NCBI GenBank assembly: GCA_018401435.1
Contig: JAGYJW010000005.1
Location: 62,001-126,000, forward strand
Direction: 5' to 3'
Origin: Deltaproteobacteria bacterium
Lineage (GTDB): Bacteria > Myxococcota_A > UBA796 > UBA2385
Length of the DNA: 64,000 nt
A model generated the notes under the pieces. That model worked only from the letters and a program-made list of their open reading frames with translations, searched no databases and was not told the DNA's origin. Of this stretch, positions 26,329-34,929 are shown one piece after another. Position numbers and translations under genes: made by a program. Numbering within the stretch: position 1 is the first letter of the stretch; every line of letters begins with the position of its first letter.

Positions 26329-29118
26329 TTGGATGGTGACGGTTTCGACGACCTCGTCATCGGGGCACACGCGGACGACGACCGAGGGGCCGAAAGCGGC
26401 GCGGCCTATATCTACTACGGCTCCTCGGCCGGTATCGACGCCAGCACCGAAGACAAGCTCACCGCCTCCGATGGCGCGGCGGACGACTGGTTCGGACGCA
26501 CCATCGCCGGCGCAGGCGACGTGAATGGCGACGGCTACGACGACCTCGTCGTCGGAGCACCCGGCGACGGGGACCAGGGGGCCGGTAGCGGTTCGGCCTA
26601 TATCTACTACGGCTCCTCGGCCGGTATCGACGCCAGCACCCAAGACAAGCTCAGCGCCTCCGACGGGGCGGCCTATGACAGCTTCGCCTGGATCGTCGCT
26701 GGTGCGGGTGACGTGAATGGCGACGGCTACAACGACCTCGTCATCGGGGCCTATGGCGATGACGACCGCGGCAGCCAGAGCGGCTCAGCCTATGTCTACC
26801 ATGGCTCGGCGGCCGGCATCGACGCCAGCACCCAAGACAAGCTCACCGCGTCCGATGGTGCGGCGAGCGACTACTTCGGCTTCAGCGTCGCGGGCGCGGG
26901 TGACGTGAATGGCGACGGTTACGACGACCTCGTCATCGGAGCCTACGGCGACGACGACCTCGGCAGCCAGAGCGGCTCCGCCTATGTCTACTATGGCTCG
27001 GCGGCCGGCATCGATGCGAGCACCGAGGACAAGCTCACCGCCTCCGATGGCGCAGCATCCGACCTGTTCGGCAGGGGCGTCGCGGGCGCGGGCGACCTGG
27101 ACGGCGACGGGGCCGGGGATCTCGTGATCGGCGCCTTCCTCGAGAACGCCAACGGCCATTCCGCCGGCTCCGCCTATATCTACTATGGAACGCCGACCGG
27201 CATCGACGCGAGCACCGAAGACAAGCTCAGCGCTTCCGACGGCGCAGAAAGCGACAACTTCGCTACCAGCGTCGCAGGAGCGGGGGACGTGGACGGCGAC
27301 GGTTTCGATGACCTCGTCGTCGGAGCCTGGTGGGACGACGACAACGGGACCAACAGCGGATCGGCCTATGTCTATGGAGGTGGTTGCCGTGTGGACGACG
27401 ACAACGACGGCTACTGCTCCTATGCGGACTGCGACGACAGCGATGCGACGATCAACCCGGCCGCCACCGAGGGGGTGGGCGACGAGACGGACCAGGACTG
27501 CGACGGCACGGAGACCTGCTACGCCGACGCCGACGACGACGGCTATACCGATGGGGTCACCACCGTCGCGTCCTCGGACACGGACTGCAGCGACGCGGGT
27601 GAAGGCACCGCGACGGACCCCACCGGCGACTGCGACGACAGCGATGCTGCGGTCAATCCGGGGGCTGCTGAGGTTGTGGGCGACGAGACGGACCAGGACT
27701 GCGACGGCACGGAGATCTGCTACGCCGACGCCGACGACGACGGCTATACCGATGGGGTCACCACCGTCGCGTCCTCGGACACGGACTGCAGCGACGCGGG
27801 TGAAGGCACCGCGACGGACCCCACCGGCGACTGCGACGACAGCGATGCGACGATCAACCCCGGCGCCACCGAAGTCTGCGACGCTGTGGACAACGACTGC
27901 GATGGCACCACCGACAATGATGATGCAGCCGACGCAGCGACCTGGTACGCCGATGGGGACGCAGATGGCCATGGCGACCCCGCAGTGGCCTCGACGGCCT
28001 GCGAGCAACCTTCCGGCACCGTCACGGACGCCACGGACTGCGACGACAGCGATGCGACGATCAACCCGGCCGCCACCGAGGGGGTGGGCGACGAGACGGA
28101 CCAGGACTGCGACGGCACGGAGACCTGCTACGCCGACGCCGACGACGACGGCTATACCGATGGGGTCACCACCGTCGCGTCCTCGGACACGGACTGCAGC
28201 GACGCGGGTGAAGGCACCGCGACGGGCCCCACCGGCGACTGCGACGACAGCGATGCGACGATCAACCCCGGCGCCACCGAAGTCTGCGACGCTGTGGACA
28301 ACGACTGCGACGGCACCATCGACAACGACGACGCCGTAGACGCCGCCACCTGGTATTCCGACGCCGATGGCGACGGATACGGCGACGCAGCATCGAGCCG
28401 CACCGCTTGCGCGCAGCCCGACGACAGCTCGGCCGACGCCACCGACTGCGACGACGCCGACCCCGACGCCTGGCCCGGCGCCCCGGAGGTCGAGGACGAC
28501 GGCATCGACCAGGACTGTGACGGCGAAGACGCGGTCTCCCCCGAAGGGGGCGACCCTGGCGACGCGGGAGGCAAGGAGGGCTGCGGCGGCTGCGCATCGA
28601 CCCCCGCTCCCGGTCGGGGAGCCGGGCCCTCCTCGGCCTCGTGGCCCTCGTCGGCCTCAGCCGGCGGGCCGCAGCGTCCTCAACCGCAGCGTCCTCAACC
28701 GCCGCGTCTTCAACCGCCGCGTCTTCAACCGCCGCGTCTTCAACCGCCGCGTCGGGAGCCCGTCCTGAGCGGCTGGCTGGGAGCCCTCGCCGAACCCGGT
28801 CTGGCCGCCGCCCTCGCCGCCATGCACGCCCAGCCGGGGCGGTCCTGGAGCGTGGGAGAGCTGGCCCGGGTGGCGGGCATGTCCCGCAGCGCCTTTGCTG
28901 CGCGCTTCGCCGAGCGCGTGGGCAGCCCGCCCGCTGCGCAGCTCACGACCGGGCGCTTGCTTCTGGCCCGCAAGGCCCTGGCCACCACCGACGAGGGCCT
29001 CGCCGAGATCGCCGAGCGGGTCGGCTACGGCTCCCAGGCCGCCTTCGGCCGGGCCTCTCAGCGAGCGTTGGGGCAGAGCCCCGACCGCTGGCGGCGCGCC
29101 CAGGGACAAGCCCCCTGA
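26329..29118 (+). CDS. FG-GAP repeat / MopE-type protein running into an AraC-type HTH
   Basis: A 929-codon frame. Residues 1-345 are integrin-like FG-GAP repeats, each with a calcium loop such as DVNGDGYDDLVIGA. Residues 350-745 are MopE-type motifs (DCDDSDATINP, CDAVDNDCDGT), including three copies of a 201-bp segment. A GCGGCAS motif then marks a MYXO-CTERM start whose hydrophobic part (GSRALLGLVALVGLSRR) is in another frame, so a base is probably missing near 28600-28625. The frame then crosses a 15-bp repeat and ends in an AraC helix-turn-helix of about 115 residues. That fusion makes no biological sense for a surface protein and is probably created by frameshift plus deletion. Confidence 0.72.
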   Translation: MDGDGFDDLVIGAHADDDRGAESGAAYIYYGSSAGIDASTEDKLTASDGAADDWFGRTIAGAGDVNGDGYDDLVVGAPGDGDQGAGSGSAYIYYGSSAGIDASTQDKLSASDGAAYDSFAWIVAGAGDVNGDGYNDLVIGAYGDDDRGSQSGSAYVYHGSAAGIDASTQDKLTASDGAASDYFGFSVAGAGDVNGDGYDDLVIGAYGDDDLGSQSGSAYVYYGSAAGIDASTEDKLTASDGAASDLFGRGVAGAGDLDGDGAGDLVIGAFLENANGHSAGSAYIYYGTPTGIDASTEDKLSASDGAESDNFATSVAGAGDVDGDGFDDLVVGAWWDDDNGTNSGSAYVYGGGCRVDDDNDGYCSYADCDDSDATINPAATEGVGDETDQDCDGTETCYADADDDGYTDGVTTVASSDTDCSDAGEGTATDPTGDCDDSDAAVNPGAAEVVGDETDQDCDGTEICYADADDDGYTDGVTTVASSDTDCSDAGEGTATDPTGDCDDSDATINPGATEVCDAVDNDCDGTTDNDDAADAATWYADGDADGHGDPAVASTACEQPSGTVTDATDCDDSDATINPAATEGVGDETDQDCDGTETCYADADDDGYTDGVTTVASSDTDCSDAGEGTATGPTGDCDDSDATINPGATEVCDAVDNDCDGTIDNDDAVDAATWYSDADGDGYGDAASSRTACAQPDDSSADATDCDDADPDAWPGAPEVEDDGIDQDCDGEDAVSPEGGDPGDAGGKEGCGGCASTPAPGRGAGPSSASWPSSASAGGPQRPQPQRPQPPRLQPPRLQPPRLQPPRREPVLSGWLGALAEPGLAAALAAMHAQPGRSWSVGELARVAGMSRSAFAARFAERVGSPPAAQLTTGRLLLARKALATTDEGLAEIAERVGYGSQAAFGRASQRALGQSPDRWRRAQGQAP
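27430..28239 (+). repeat. 201-bp near-identical repeats in the MopE region
   Basis: Copies start at about 27430, 27631 and 28039, each 201 bp (67 codons), starting CTGCGACGACAGCGATG and including the codons for YADADDDGYTDGV. The third copy is separated from the second by a different, 207-bp segment. Near-identity implies recent duplication or gene conversion. Confidence 0.85.
28676..28750 (+). repeat. Five 15-bp tandem repeats at a gene junction
   Basis: Unit GTCYTCAACCGCMGC, five copies, open in all three forward frames (QPPRL, SSTAA or RVFNR). They lie exactly between the MopE protein tail and the AraC helix-turn-helix fragment and may be the product or the site of the rearrangement that joined them. 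Confidence 0.85.
28763..29118 (+). pseudogene. AraC-family regulator fragment (DNA-binding half only)
   Basis: About 115 residues match the C-terminal half of cupin-type AraC regulators: SGWLGALAEPGLAAALAAMH, then two helix-turn-helices (VGELARVAGMSRSAFAARF and LAEIAERVGYGSQAAFGRA). The roughly 180-residue N-terminal cupin domain is absent and no start codon with ribosome site is seen, so it is a 5'-truncated remnant left in frame with the upstream surface protein. A Met at 28822 is the only internal candidate start. Confidence 0.65.
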
Positions 29119-29269
29119 GGGGGACCGCGCCGTCTGGGCGCGCAGGCCTCGTCAAGGCGCAGGCGGGGGGACAGGGGCGGGTTAGCGCCTGCTCCCATCC
29201 GGTCACCACCTTCATCCTGCCGAAGCCTGCCGGGCCGGCGCCGCGCACCGCGCTGAGGAGCACCCCACC

Positions 29270-30169
29270 ATGATGACCCTGAACTACCGGCGCAGGCCCA
29301 TCGGCATCGTCGCCTGGCAATACAAGAACATCCTGTACTACGGCGCCGGCGCGACCGTGGCCTGGGCCCTCATCGACCCCCTGGGCTTCAAGTTCCTGGA
29401 GCTGCCCGTCATGCCCGTGACGGTGGTGGGAGCGGCCATCGGCATCTTCGCCAGCTTCCGGGCCAACCAGGCCTACGACCGCTGGTGGGAGGGGCGCAAG
29501 CTCTGGGGGCGCATGATCAACTCTTCGCGCCACTGGTGCGACCAGGCCCTCCACTACACCCGCCTGGAGGACCGCGAGGCCGCCGAGCGGCTCGTGCTGC
29601 GCCACGTCTCCTATGTGAACGCCCTGCGCTGCCTGCTGCGCGGACAGGACCCCTACGCCGACGCCGACTTCCTGCGCTTCGCCGAAGACGAGCCGGGCCT
29701 GCGAAGCAGCACCAACCTCACCCACGCCCTCCTCGACCAACAGATGGGGGAGCTGGTGGCCCTCGCCGACGCCCAGCAGCTCGATGGCCTGCGGCTGCAG
29801 TCCATGGATGGCACCCTCATGGACTTCCTCAACATCCAGGGCGGCTGCGAGCGCATCAAGGGCACCCCCTTGCCCCGCGGGGTGGGCTTCATCGTGGAGC
29901 TGCTCATCCAGGTCTTCGCCTTGATGCTGCCCTTCGCGATGGTGCACGAGCTGGGCTGGGTGGCCATCCCCCTCAACATGCTGGTCTGCATGAGCTTCGC
30001 CCTCATCTCCGAGGCCGGGCGCGTGCTCGAGGACCCCTTCAGCCTCTTCTACAATGGCTTGCCCTTGAACGCGCTGTGCATCAAGATCGAGCAGAATCTC
30101 TTGGAGCGCCTGGGTGGCCGCCCGCTCCCGCCCACGCCGGGTGAGGATCCCCCAGGCATCCTGATGTGA
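29270..30169 (+). CDS. Bestrophin-family anion channel
   Basis: 299 residues of the bestrophin/UPF0187 family, pentameric membrane channels. The hallmark FRANQAYDRWWEGRKLWG block at about 64-81 is present, along with four hydrophobic segments (about 25-50, 205-225, 228-250). The ED-rich C-terminal motif DPFSLFYNGLPLNALC is also conserved. GAGGAG precedes the start; two ATG codons are adjacent (29270, 29273). Its stop is overlapped by a potential GTG of the downstream peptidase gene, suggesting one transcript. Confidence 0.92.
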   Translation: MMTLNYRRRPIGIVAWQYKNILYYGAGATVAWALIDPLGFKFLELPVMPVTVVGAAIGIFASFRANQAYDRWWEGRKLWGRMINSSRHWCDQALHYTRLEDREAAERLVLRHVSYVNALRCLLRGQDPYADADFLRFAEDEPGLRSSTNLTHALLDQQMGELVALADAQQLDGLRLQSMDGTLMDFLNIQGGCERIKGTPLPRGVGFIVELLIQVFALMLPFAMVHELGWVAIPLNMLVCMSFALISEAGRVLEDPFSLFYNGLPLNALCIKIEQNLLERLGGRPLPPTPGEDPPGILM

Positions 30170-30213
30170 GCGACCGCCGCAGCGGTCACCCCCCCGCACC
30201 AGAGTCGACCCCG

Positions 30214-31200
30214 ATGACCGCCACGGTTTGCCCCCGCTCTGCTACCATTCTTTATCTTGGCCTGTTGGCTTCGGTTGGCTGCGATCGCGAAGCCCCTCGG
30301 TCCCTGCCCGGCCCGGAGCCCGAAGGCTGTGCTGCGGCTGCGGACTACGATGTGGAGGCGATGACCGCCGATCTCGCCTATCTCGCGAGCCCCGAGCTGG
30401 ACGGGCGGGCGCCGGGCAGCCAGGGAGATGGGGCGGCCCGGGCCTTCGTCGCCGAGCGCTTCGCTTGCCTGGGGCTGGAGCCCCTCGGCGACGGGGGAGG
30501 CTACCCGCAGGCCTTCAGCGACTTCGACGGCTACGAGACCGCGAATGTGCTGGCGATGATCGGCGGCCAGGGCACCGGGGTTTCCGAAGAATCGATCGTC
30601 GTGTCCGCCCACCTCGACCACTTCGGCGGCGGCTGGTTGGGCGCCAACGACAACGCAAGCGGGGTCACCGCCCTGCTGGCCATCGCGGCGGCCCTGGCAA
30701 GATCCGGACAGGCGCCGGATCGCACCGTGGTCTTGGCGGTCTTTGGCGCCGAAGAGAGCGGCTTCGAGGGCGCAGAGCACTTCGTGCGCAACCCGCCGCG
30801 GGCCCTGGACATCGACCGGGTGGTCTACAACCTCAATATGGACATGGTGGGGAGCTACGCCGAGTCGGGCGCGCTCTACGCCCTGGGCACCTTCGGCAAC
30901 ACCCCGGGCCGCCGGGCGGTCGCCGACCGCGCCCGAGCCCACCCCTCCATCGAGGTCGCCCTGGGCGACGGCAGCGATCAGTCCGACAACGCGGTCTTCT
31001 GCGCGGATGGCGTGCCCTACATCTTCCTGTGGACCGAGGACGGGGAGTGCTACCACGAGCGCTGCGACACCTCCAGCCGCATCGACTACGCCTCCCTGGC
31101 CGAGATCGCCGCCCTCGCGGGGGAGGTCACCCTCGATCTCGCCAACAGCGGCGACGATCTGGCTGGCGGCGTGCTTCCCGGCACCTACAACTGCTTCTGA
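30214..31200 (+). CDS. M28-family zinc aminopeptidase, lipoprotein
   Basis: 328 residues from ATG 30214, chosen because it gives a compact lipoprotein signal (LGLLASVGC, Cys about residue 23). A GTG at 30166 overlapping the bestrophin stop is an alternative but would bury the signal behind 16 extra residues. Metal ligands are visible: His and Asp in SAHLDHFGG, Asp in GANDNASGV, the catalytic Glu pair in FGAEESGF and Asp in NLNMDMVGS. The final histidine is probably in the YHERCDTSS stretch. Members release N-terminal amino acids outside the cytoplasm. Confidence 0.9.
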   Translation: MTATVCPRSATILYLGLLASVGCDREAPRSLPGPEPEGCAAAADYDVEAMTADLAYLASPELDGRAPGSQGDGAARAFVAERFACLGLEPLGDGGGYPQAFSDFDGYETANVLAMIGGQGTGVSEESIVVSAHLDHFGGGWLGANDNASGVTALLAIAAALARSGQAPDRTVVLAVFGAEESGFEGAEHFVRNPPRALDIDRVVYNLNMDMVGSYAESGALYALGTFGNTPGRRAVADRARAHPSIEVALGDGSDQSDNAVFCADGVPYIFLWTEDGECYHERCDTSSRIDYASLAEIAALAGEVTLDLANSGDDLAGGVLPGTYNCF

Positions 31201-31399
31201 AGGCCGATGGGTCGGTCCGGCTGGCTTCACCTGCACCACCCCTGAGGCGGACATCCGCGAGGGCGGCGCCTGGCGCTTCGATAGGCGCGGCCCCGAGGGC
31301 ACCGTCTCCGACAAGCGGATGTCGTTCCTCGAGCAACGCTCGCCCGAGTTCCTTGTCTTCGATCACGGCTCTGACCGCGACGACGATCAACGCGGGTCC

Positions 31400-32017
31400 C
31401 CTGCTGGGCCAGTGCGACAGCATCTTCGTTGAGTGCAACGATCTCCCGGAGTTGACTGGAGAACGCCGCCTCGTCCTCGATCACCGGGTTCATCCAGTAG
31501 CGGATCCGGTGCGGCTGGAGCCCCCTTTTTTGAGCCACCTTCCGATCTCGGCGACGGACACGGACTCAACGATGCCCCGCTCCTGGGCTATTCGAGCGAG
31601 CAAGCCCCGCGTCCACTGGCTGTGTGGCAGCCCAAACTCCGAAGGCTCACGGCATGCCATCGCTCGAATCTGCTCCTCCTGTGCCGCTGTGAACTTCGGG
31701 GGAGTCCCGCTCCTCGGCCGATCCGAGAGCGCCTCCTCGATGGCGATGGAGAGTACCGCGTCCTCTGCCACCGCCTCCATGGCGTTCAGGCGGACACTCA
31801 GCTCTTCGGACCATCGATTCCGCCAGCGACGGACCCGCTGACGGTTCATTCCCAACTCTTTGGCGATCGCCAGGCTGGTCTTGCCCTCCGACGCGAGCAG
31901 CAACAGCGTGGAGCGCTCGACCAGCACCGCAGGGGACCGACGGGAACGAGACAGGCGGAGCAGAATGGACTTCTGCAGTGAACTTAGGGCTACACAGGAC
32001 GCGAAGGGGCTGGGCAC
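31400..32017 (-). pseudogene. IS630-type transposase relic
   Basis: Residues read from about 32017 match the N-terminal helix-turn-helix half of IS630-like transposases: LLLLASEGKTSLAIAKELGM, NRQRVRRWRNRW and GTPPKFTAAQEEQIRAMACR. The frame breaks near 31495-31538 and resumes with MNPVIEDEAAFSSQLREIVA. The downstream catalytic DDE domain cannot be followed. No terminal inverted repeats or TA duplication were identified. This is a dead element lying between the M28 peptidase and a decayed trypsin gene. Confidence 0.72.
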
Positions 32018-32039
32018 TGAAACTCCTGCACCCGCGTAC

Positions 32040-32502
32040 TTCACTGCATCCGCGTGGTGTGGTTTTCCCCGCTGGCGTTCCAACTCCGATCTGCTGAACG
32101 ATGCGCGCGTGCAGCCAGGGGTCGACGATGCGCGCGCGGACGGCGGCCGTGCCTCCCCCCACGCACCCACCCGAGCCGTCTTCCTGGAAGGCGAAGGCGC
32201 TGATGCCGACGATGGTGCGCGGCGGGGTGGAGGTGTCCAGCGCGGGGCCGCCCGAGTCGCCGACGCACAGGTCGGCGGGCGCCTCGGCCCACGCCCGAAC
32301 CAGGAAGCCGTCCTCTTCACGGACGGTCATCTCCAGCGCGCGAGCGCGGCCGTCGTTGGTGCCGGCCTCGTCGATGTCGCCCCGGGGCGGCCTCGACCAA
32401 GTGGAGCAGGCCCAGGTCGTATTGGAACTCAGCCTCGCGCCAGCCGGGGTGGGCGTGGGTCTCCCCCCCACCGATGACGAGCAGCGGGAGCATGGCAGCC
32501 AA
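32040..32502 (-). pseudogene. Decayed trypsin-like serine protease
   Basis: From ATG 32502 the sequence has a very short hydrophobic start, a VIGGGETHAHPGW activation-type N-terminus and the DLGLLHL block with the catalytic Asp. After a frame change comes CVGDSGGPALDT with the catalytic Ser, then RIVDPWLHARI near the end. The segment that should carry the catalytic His (TAAHC) is missing: about 60 residues are lost between GGGETHAHPGW and the Asp block. Frame change plus loss of a catalytic residue marks it as non-functional. The IS630 relic abuts its 3' end. Confidence 0.75.
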
Positions 32503-32579
32503 CGGACGGGGGCGCCCATCGTAGCCGGTGGGCCGCGGCCATCGACTTCAGTCCGTCCGGCGAGATCCGTTCCTGGGGC

Positions 32580-33665
32580 ATGCGCGTCCCTTCCCCAGCC
32601 CGCCCTCGCCTCAACGACCGCCGGGGCACCGTCGCCGTCCTGGTCGGGCTGTTCCTGACGGTCATGCTCGGCGTCGCCGCCCTGGCCATCGACATTCCCT
32701 ACGCTGTCCTGGTGGGCGATCAGCTGCAGAACGGCCTGGAGGCTGCCGCGCACGGTGCTGTCATGGAGCTGGACGGCACCGAAGAGGGCCTGGAACGCGC
32801 GACGGCCGTCGCCCTGGCCTTCGGAGCCATCAACACAGCCGGTGGCCAGGGGCTGGCGCTGAGCGAGGACCACCTGCGCTTCGGCTATGCAGACGAGGGC
32901 GGGTTCTTCGAGTCGCCCTACCCCGAGGACATCGACACCATCCGCATCGAGCGGGAGCTGGAGGTCCAGTCGCTGGTGGCGGGCGCCGCCTTTGGCAAGG
33001 GCGTCGGCACCCTCCGCCGAAGGGGCACGGCGATCACGCGGGACGGCGGCGCGGCCGAGGTCGAGTGCTTCCTGCCCCTCGCCCTCCCGAGCTGCCTCAT
33101 CGAATATTACGGCAAGGAAGGCGTGCAGCAGGTGGACCTGGTGCTCAACCCGCCGGGCTCCGACAACGTGGGCTGGGCCCGGCCGGGGGCCAACCCCAAC
33201 GACAGCTGGGTGAGCGGCCAGGTCAGGGATTGCAAGCAGGACGGCACCCTGGCGATCGGCGACGACATAGGTCTGAACAACGGCGTGATGAACAACGTGC
33301 TGTCCGCCATGGCCGAGGCCATCGAGGCCTCGGACACGGCGTGGGACGAGGCGGCCTGGGGCCCTCTCCCAGCGCAGGGCCCCCGCAGCAGCGTGGGCGA
33401 CCACGCCTATGGCGCCACGCTGGAGGGCCCCGTCGTCGTCTTCCAGGACGACGCCTACTGCGCCGGCGGGGGGTCGTTCACGGAGACCCAGGAGGTCATT
33501 GGATTCGCCTGGATCGCCATCTACGACGTGGCCACCTCGGGCTCCGTGGCAGAGCCCGCCCTCCGGGCGCGCCTGGAGCCCAAGGCGAAGCACCGCATCG
33601 GCACTCGGGTGGGCGGGCCGAGCTGGGGCGTCAATGGCCCGGGGGGCGTCCACATCCTGCGTTGA
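32580..33665 (+). CDS. TadE/TadG-like pilus assembly protein
   Basis: 361 residues. The N-terminus RRGTVAVLVGLFLTVMLGVAALAIDIPYAVLVGDQLQNGLEAAAHGAV is the TadG/Flp-associated pattern: a basic stop, one transmembrane helix, and a Asp-containing start of a periplasmic domain with regularly spaced alanines. The rest is a mixed extracellular region without an obvious von Willebrand domain. No other tad genes are in the window, so its partners are elsewhere or it acts alone. The ATG at 32580 lies in an interval without a strong ribosome site. Confidence 0.78.
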   Translation: MRVPSPARPRLNDRRGTVAVLVGLFLTVMLGVAALAIDIPYAVLVGDQLQNGLEAAAHGAVMELDGTEEGLERATAVALAFGAINTAGGQGLALSEDHLRFGYADEGGFFESPYPEDIDTIRIERELEVQSLVAGAAFGKGVGTLRRRGTAITRDGGAAEVECFLPLALPSCLIEYYGKEGVQQVDLVLNPPGSDNVGWARPGANPNDSWVSGQVRDCKQDGTLAIGDDIGLNNGVMNNVLSAMAEAIEASDTAWDEAAWGPLPAQGPRSSVGDHAYGATLEGPVVVFQDDAYCAGGGSFTETQEVIGFAWIAIYDVATSGSVAEPALRARLEPKAKHRIGTRVGGPSWGVNGPGGVHILR

Positions 33666-34061
33666 ATCGCGCGCAGATCTCCAGGCGGCGGAGCGGGAGC
33701 GACCGGCTATGCCGATGCAGGCACAGAAGCCTGCGCCATGCCTTCTCTCGCCCCGCCCCCCCGCGCACCCGAGCTGCGGGCCGCGCTGGCGGAGCTGGCG
33801 GAGACGGACGAGGCGGACCCGGAACATGTCAATGAGAATGAGACACGAGGTGGGAGAGTTTCGTGGAGGTCGCGAAGCTCCGGGCTGACGAGCCTGCTGC
33901 GGTCCATGGGCGAGCATGGACAACCCTTCGGGTGCTCACATTCGCCCACAGTCCAGTTGGAAAGCTGCTTCGCACCCTTCCACAGTCTCTTGGACAACTT
34001 CTTCGGAGGTGCCCACAGCCTGACCTTGTGAAGCGACGGATAGGATTTTGGATTATCGAGA
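33666..34061. other. Gene-poor, lower-GC stretch
   Basis: 396 bases without a supported gene. From about 33830 to 34060 the GC content is visibly lower than the surroundings. Short open frames exist on both strands (33738-34031 plus, 33707-33997 minus) but none has a ribosome site or recognisable domain. It sits beside the IS3 relic and may be foreign debris. Confidence 0.45.
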
Positions 34062-34400
34062 TCATGCGGGCTGCTCTGCCGCAGGGGTCGTCCGCTTGGG
34101 TGGGTTGATCCAGGCGGCCTCGATGCGCTTCGGGGCGAGGCCGTGGTGCACCTCGAAGGGCGTCAGCAGGGCGATGCCGCTGTGATGGTGCTCCAGGTTG
34201 TACCGGTCGAACAGGGCGACGGCCTTTGTGCGGGCATCCTCGATCGAGCCGAGGAAGCGGCCCTCGTCGAGCAGCGTCGCCTAGACCTGCGCGGGCGCCC
34301 GACCGGCGAAGCGGTCCTCGTGGAGGACCCCGAGGAGCTGCTGGCGCTCCTGGGTCGAGAGCGCGCGCGGCGTAGAAGTCGGCGATGCCGCCTGCAGCCT
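34062..34400 (-). pseudogene. IS3-family transposase relic (OrfB, internally deleted)
   Basis: Reading leftwards: ALSTQERQQLLGVLHEDRF and GRAPAQV match the N-terminal helix-turn-helix side of IS3 OrfB. An in-frame TAG (where Tyr is expected) follows, then LLDEGRFLGSIEDARTKAVA joins directly to the C-terminal block LFDRYNLEHHHSGIALLTPF and EVHHG, ending at TGA 34062. The whole catalytic core between the two GRFL-like segments is gone, as if removed by recombination between similar short sequences. It marks the left border of the thiol-redox island. Confidence 0.75.
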
Positions 34401-34760
34401 CGGCCAGCGCCCGCTGGAAGGCCGCGTCAGCGAAGGCCTCGGCCGCCAGGTCGGCGATCTCGTTGGCGCCTCGCCGCTCGCTGGCGTCCTCGGAGTCGGG
34501 CTCGAGACCGGCCGTCGCACGGCGAGTCCTCCATGGAGCGGCCCACGCTCTCGTTCTCGCGCTCGACCTTCTCGACCAGGTCGTTGAAGGCCCAGCGGGC
34601 GCGGTCCTGCAAGGCGTCGCGGGCGGCGTTGAGGGGGTAGCCGGCCTGGCCGGGGCGGACGGTCGTGGTCAGGTCTACGACGACGTCGGCCTTGAGGTTG
34701 CCGCGCCGCGCGCTCTCCTTGAACTGGAAGAGGCCGCCGTGCCGTACACGTCCGCAATAT
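34400..34760 (-). pseudogene. Unidentified decayed coding sequence
   Basis: A coding-like stretch (HGGLFQFKESARRGNLKADV, then NAARDALQDRARWAFNDLVE) runs from about 34760, shifts frame near 34530 and continues as RRGANEIADLAAEAFADAAF before merging with the IS3 relic. No start codon and no recognised family. Kept because the composition is unlike shadow frames. Between 34760 and 34929 nothing is seen. Confidence 0.4.
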
Positions 34761-34929
34761 CGGGTCGATCTGGAGGCTCCCGAGGTTCAACGCCCGAGGG
34801 CGAAGACCCGGTCGGCGGACATGACCCCGGAGCTTCGGCGGTGGACGAAGCGGGACAAGGCGAGGCGGTCAAAGACAGCGGCAGCGGGAGCCGCGGTCCG
34901 TGGAGGACGCTGAACCTCTCCTCGCCGGA

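Noticed and set aside
33863-34108. 81-codon plus-strand open frame in the low-GC stretch
   Set aside because: No ribosome site, no recognisable motif, and it runs into the end of the IS3 relic on the other strand.
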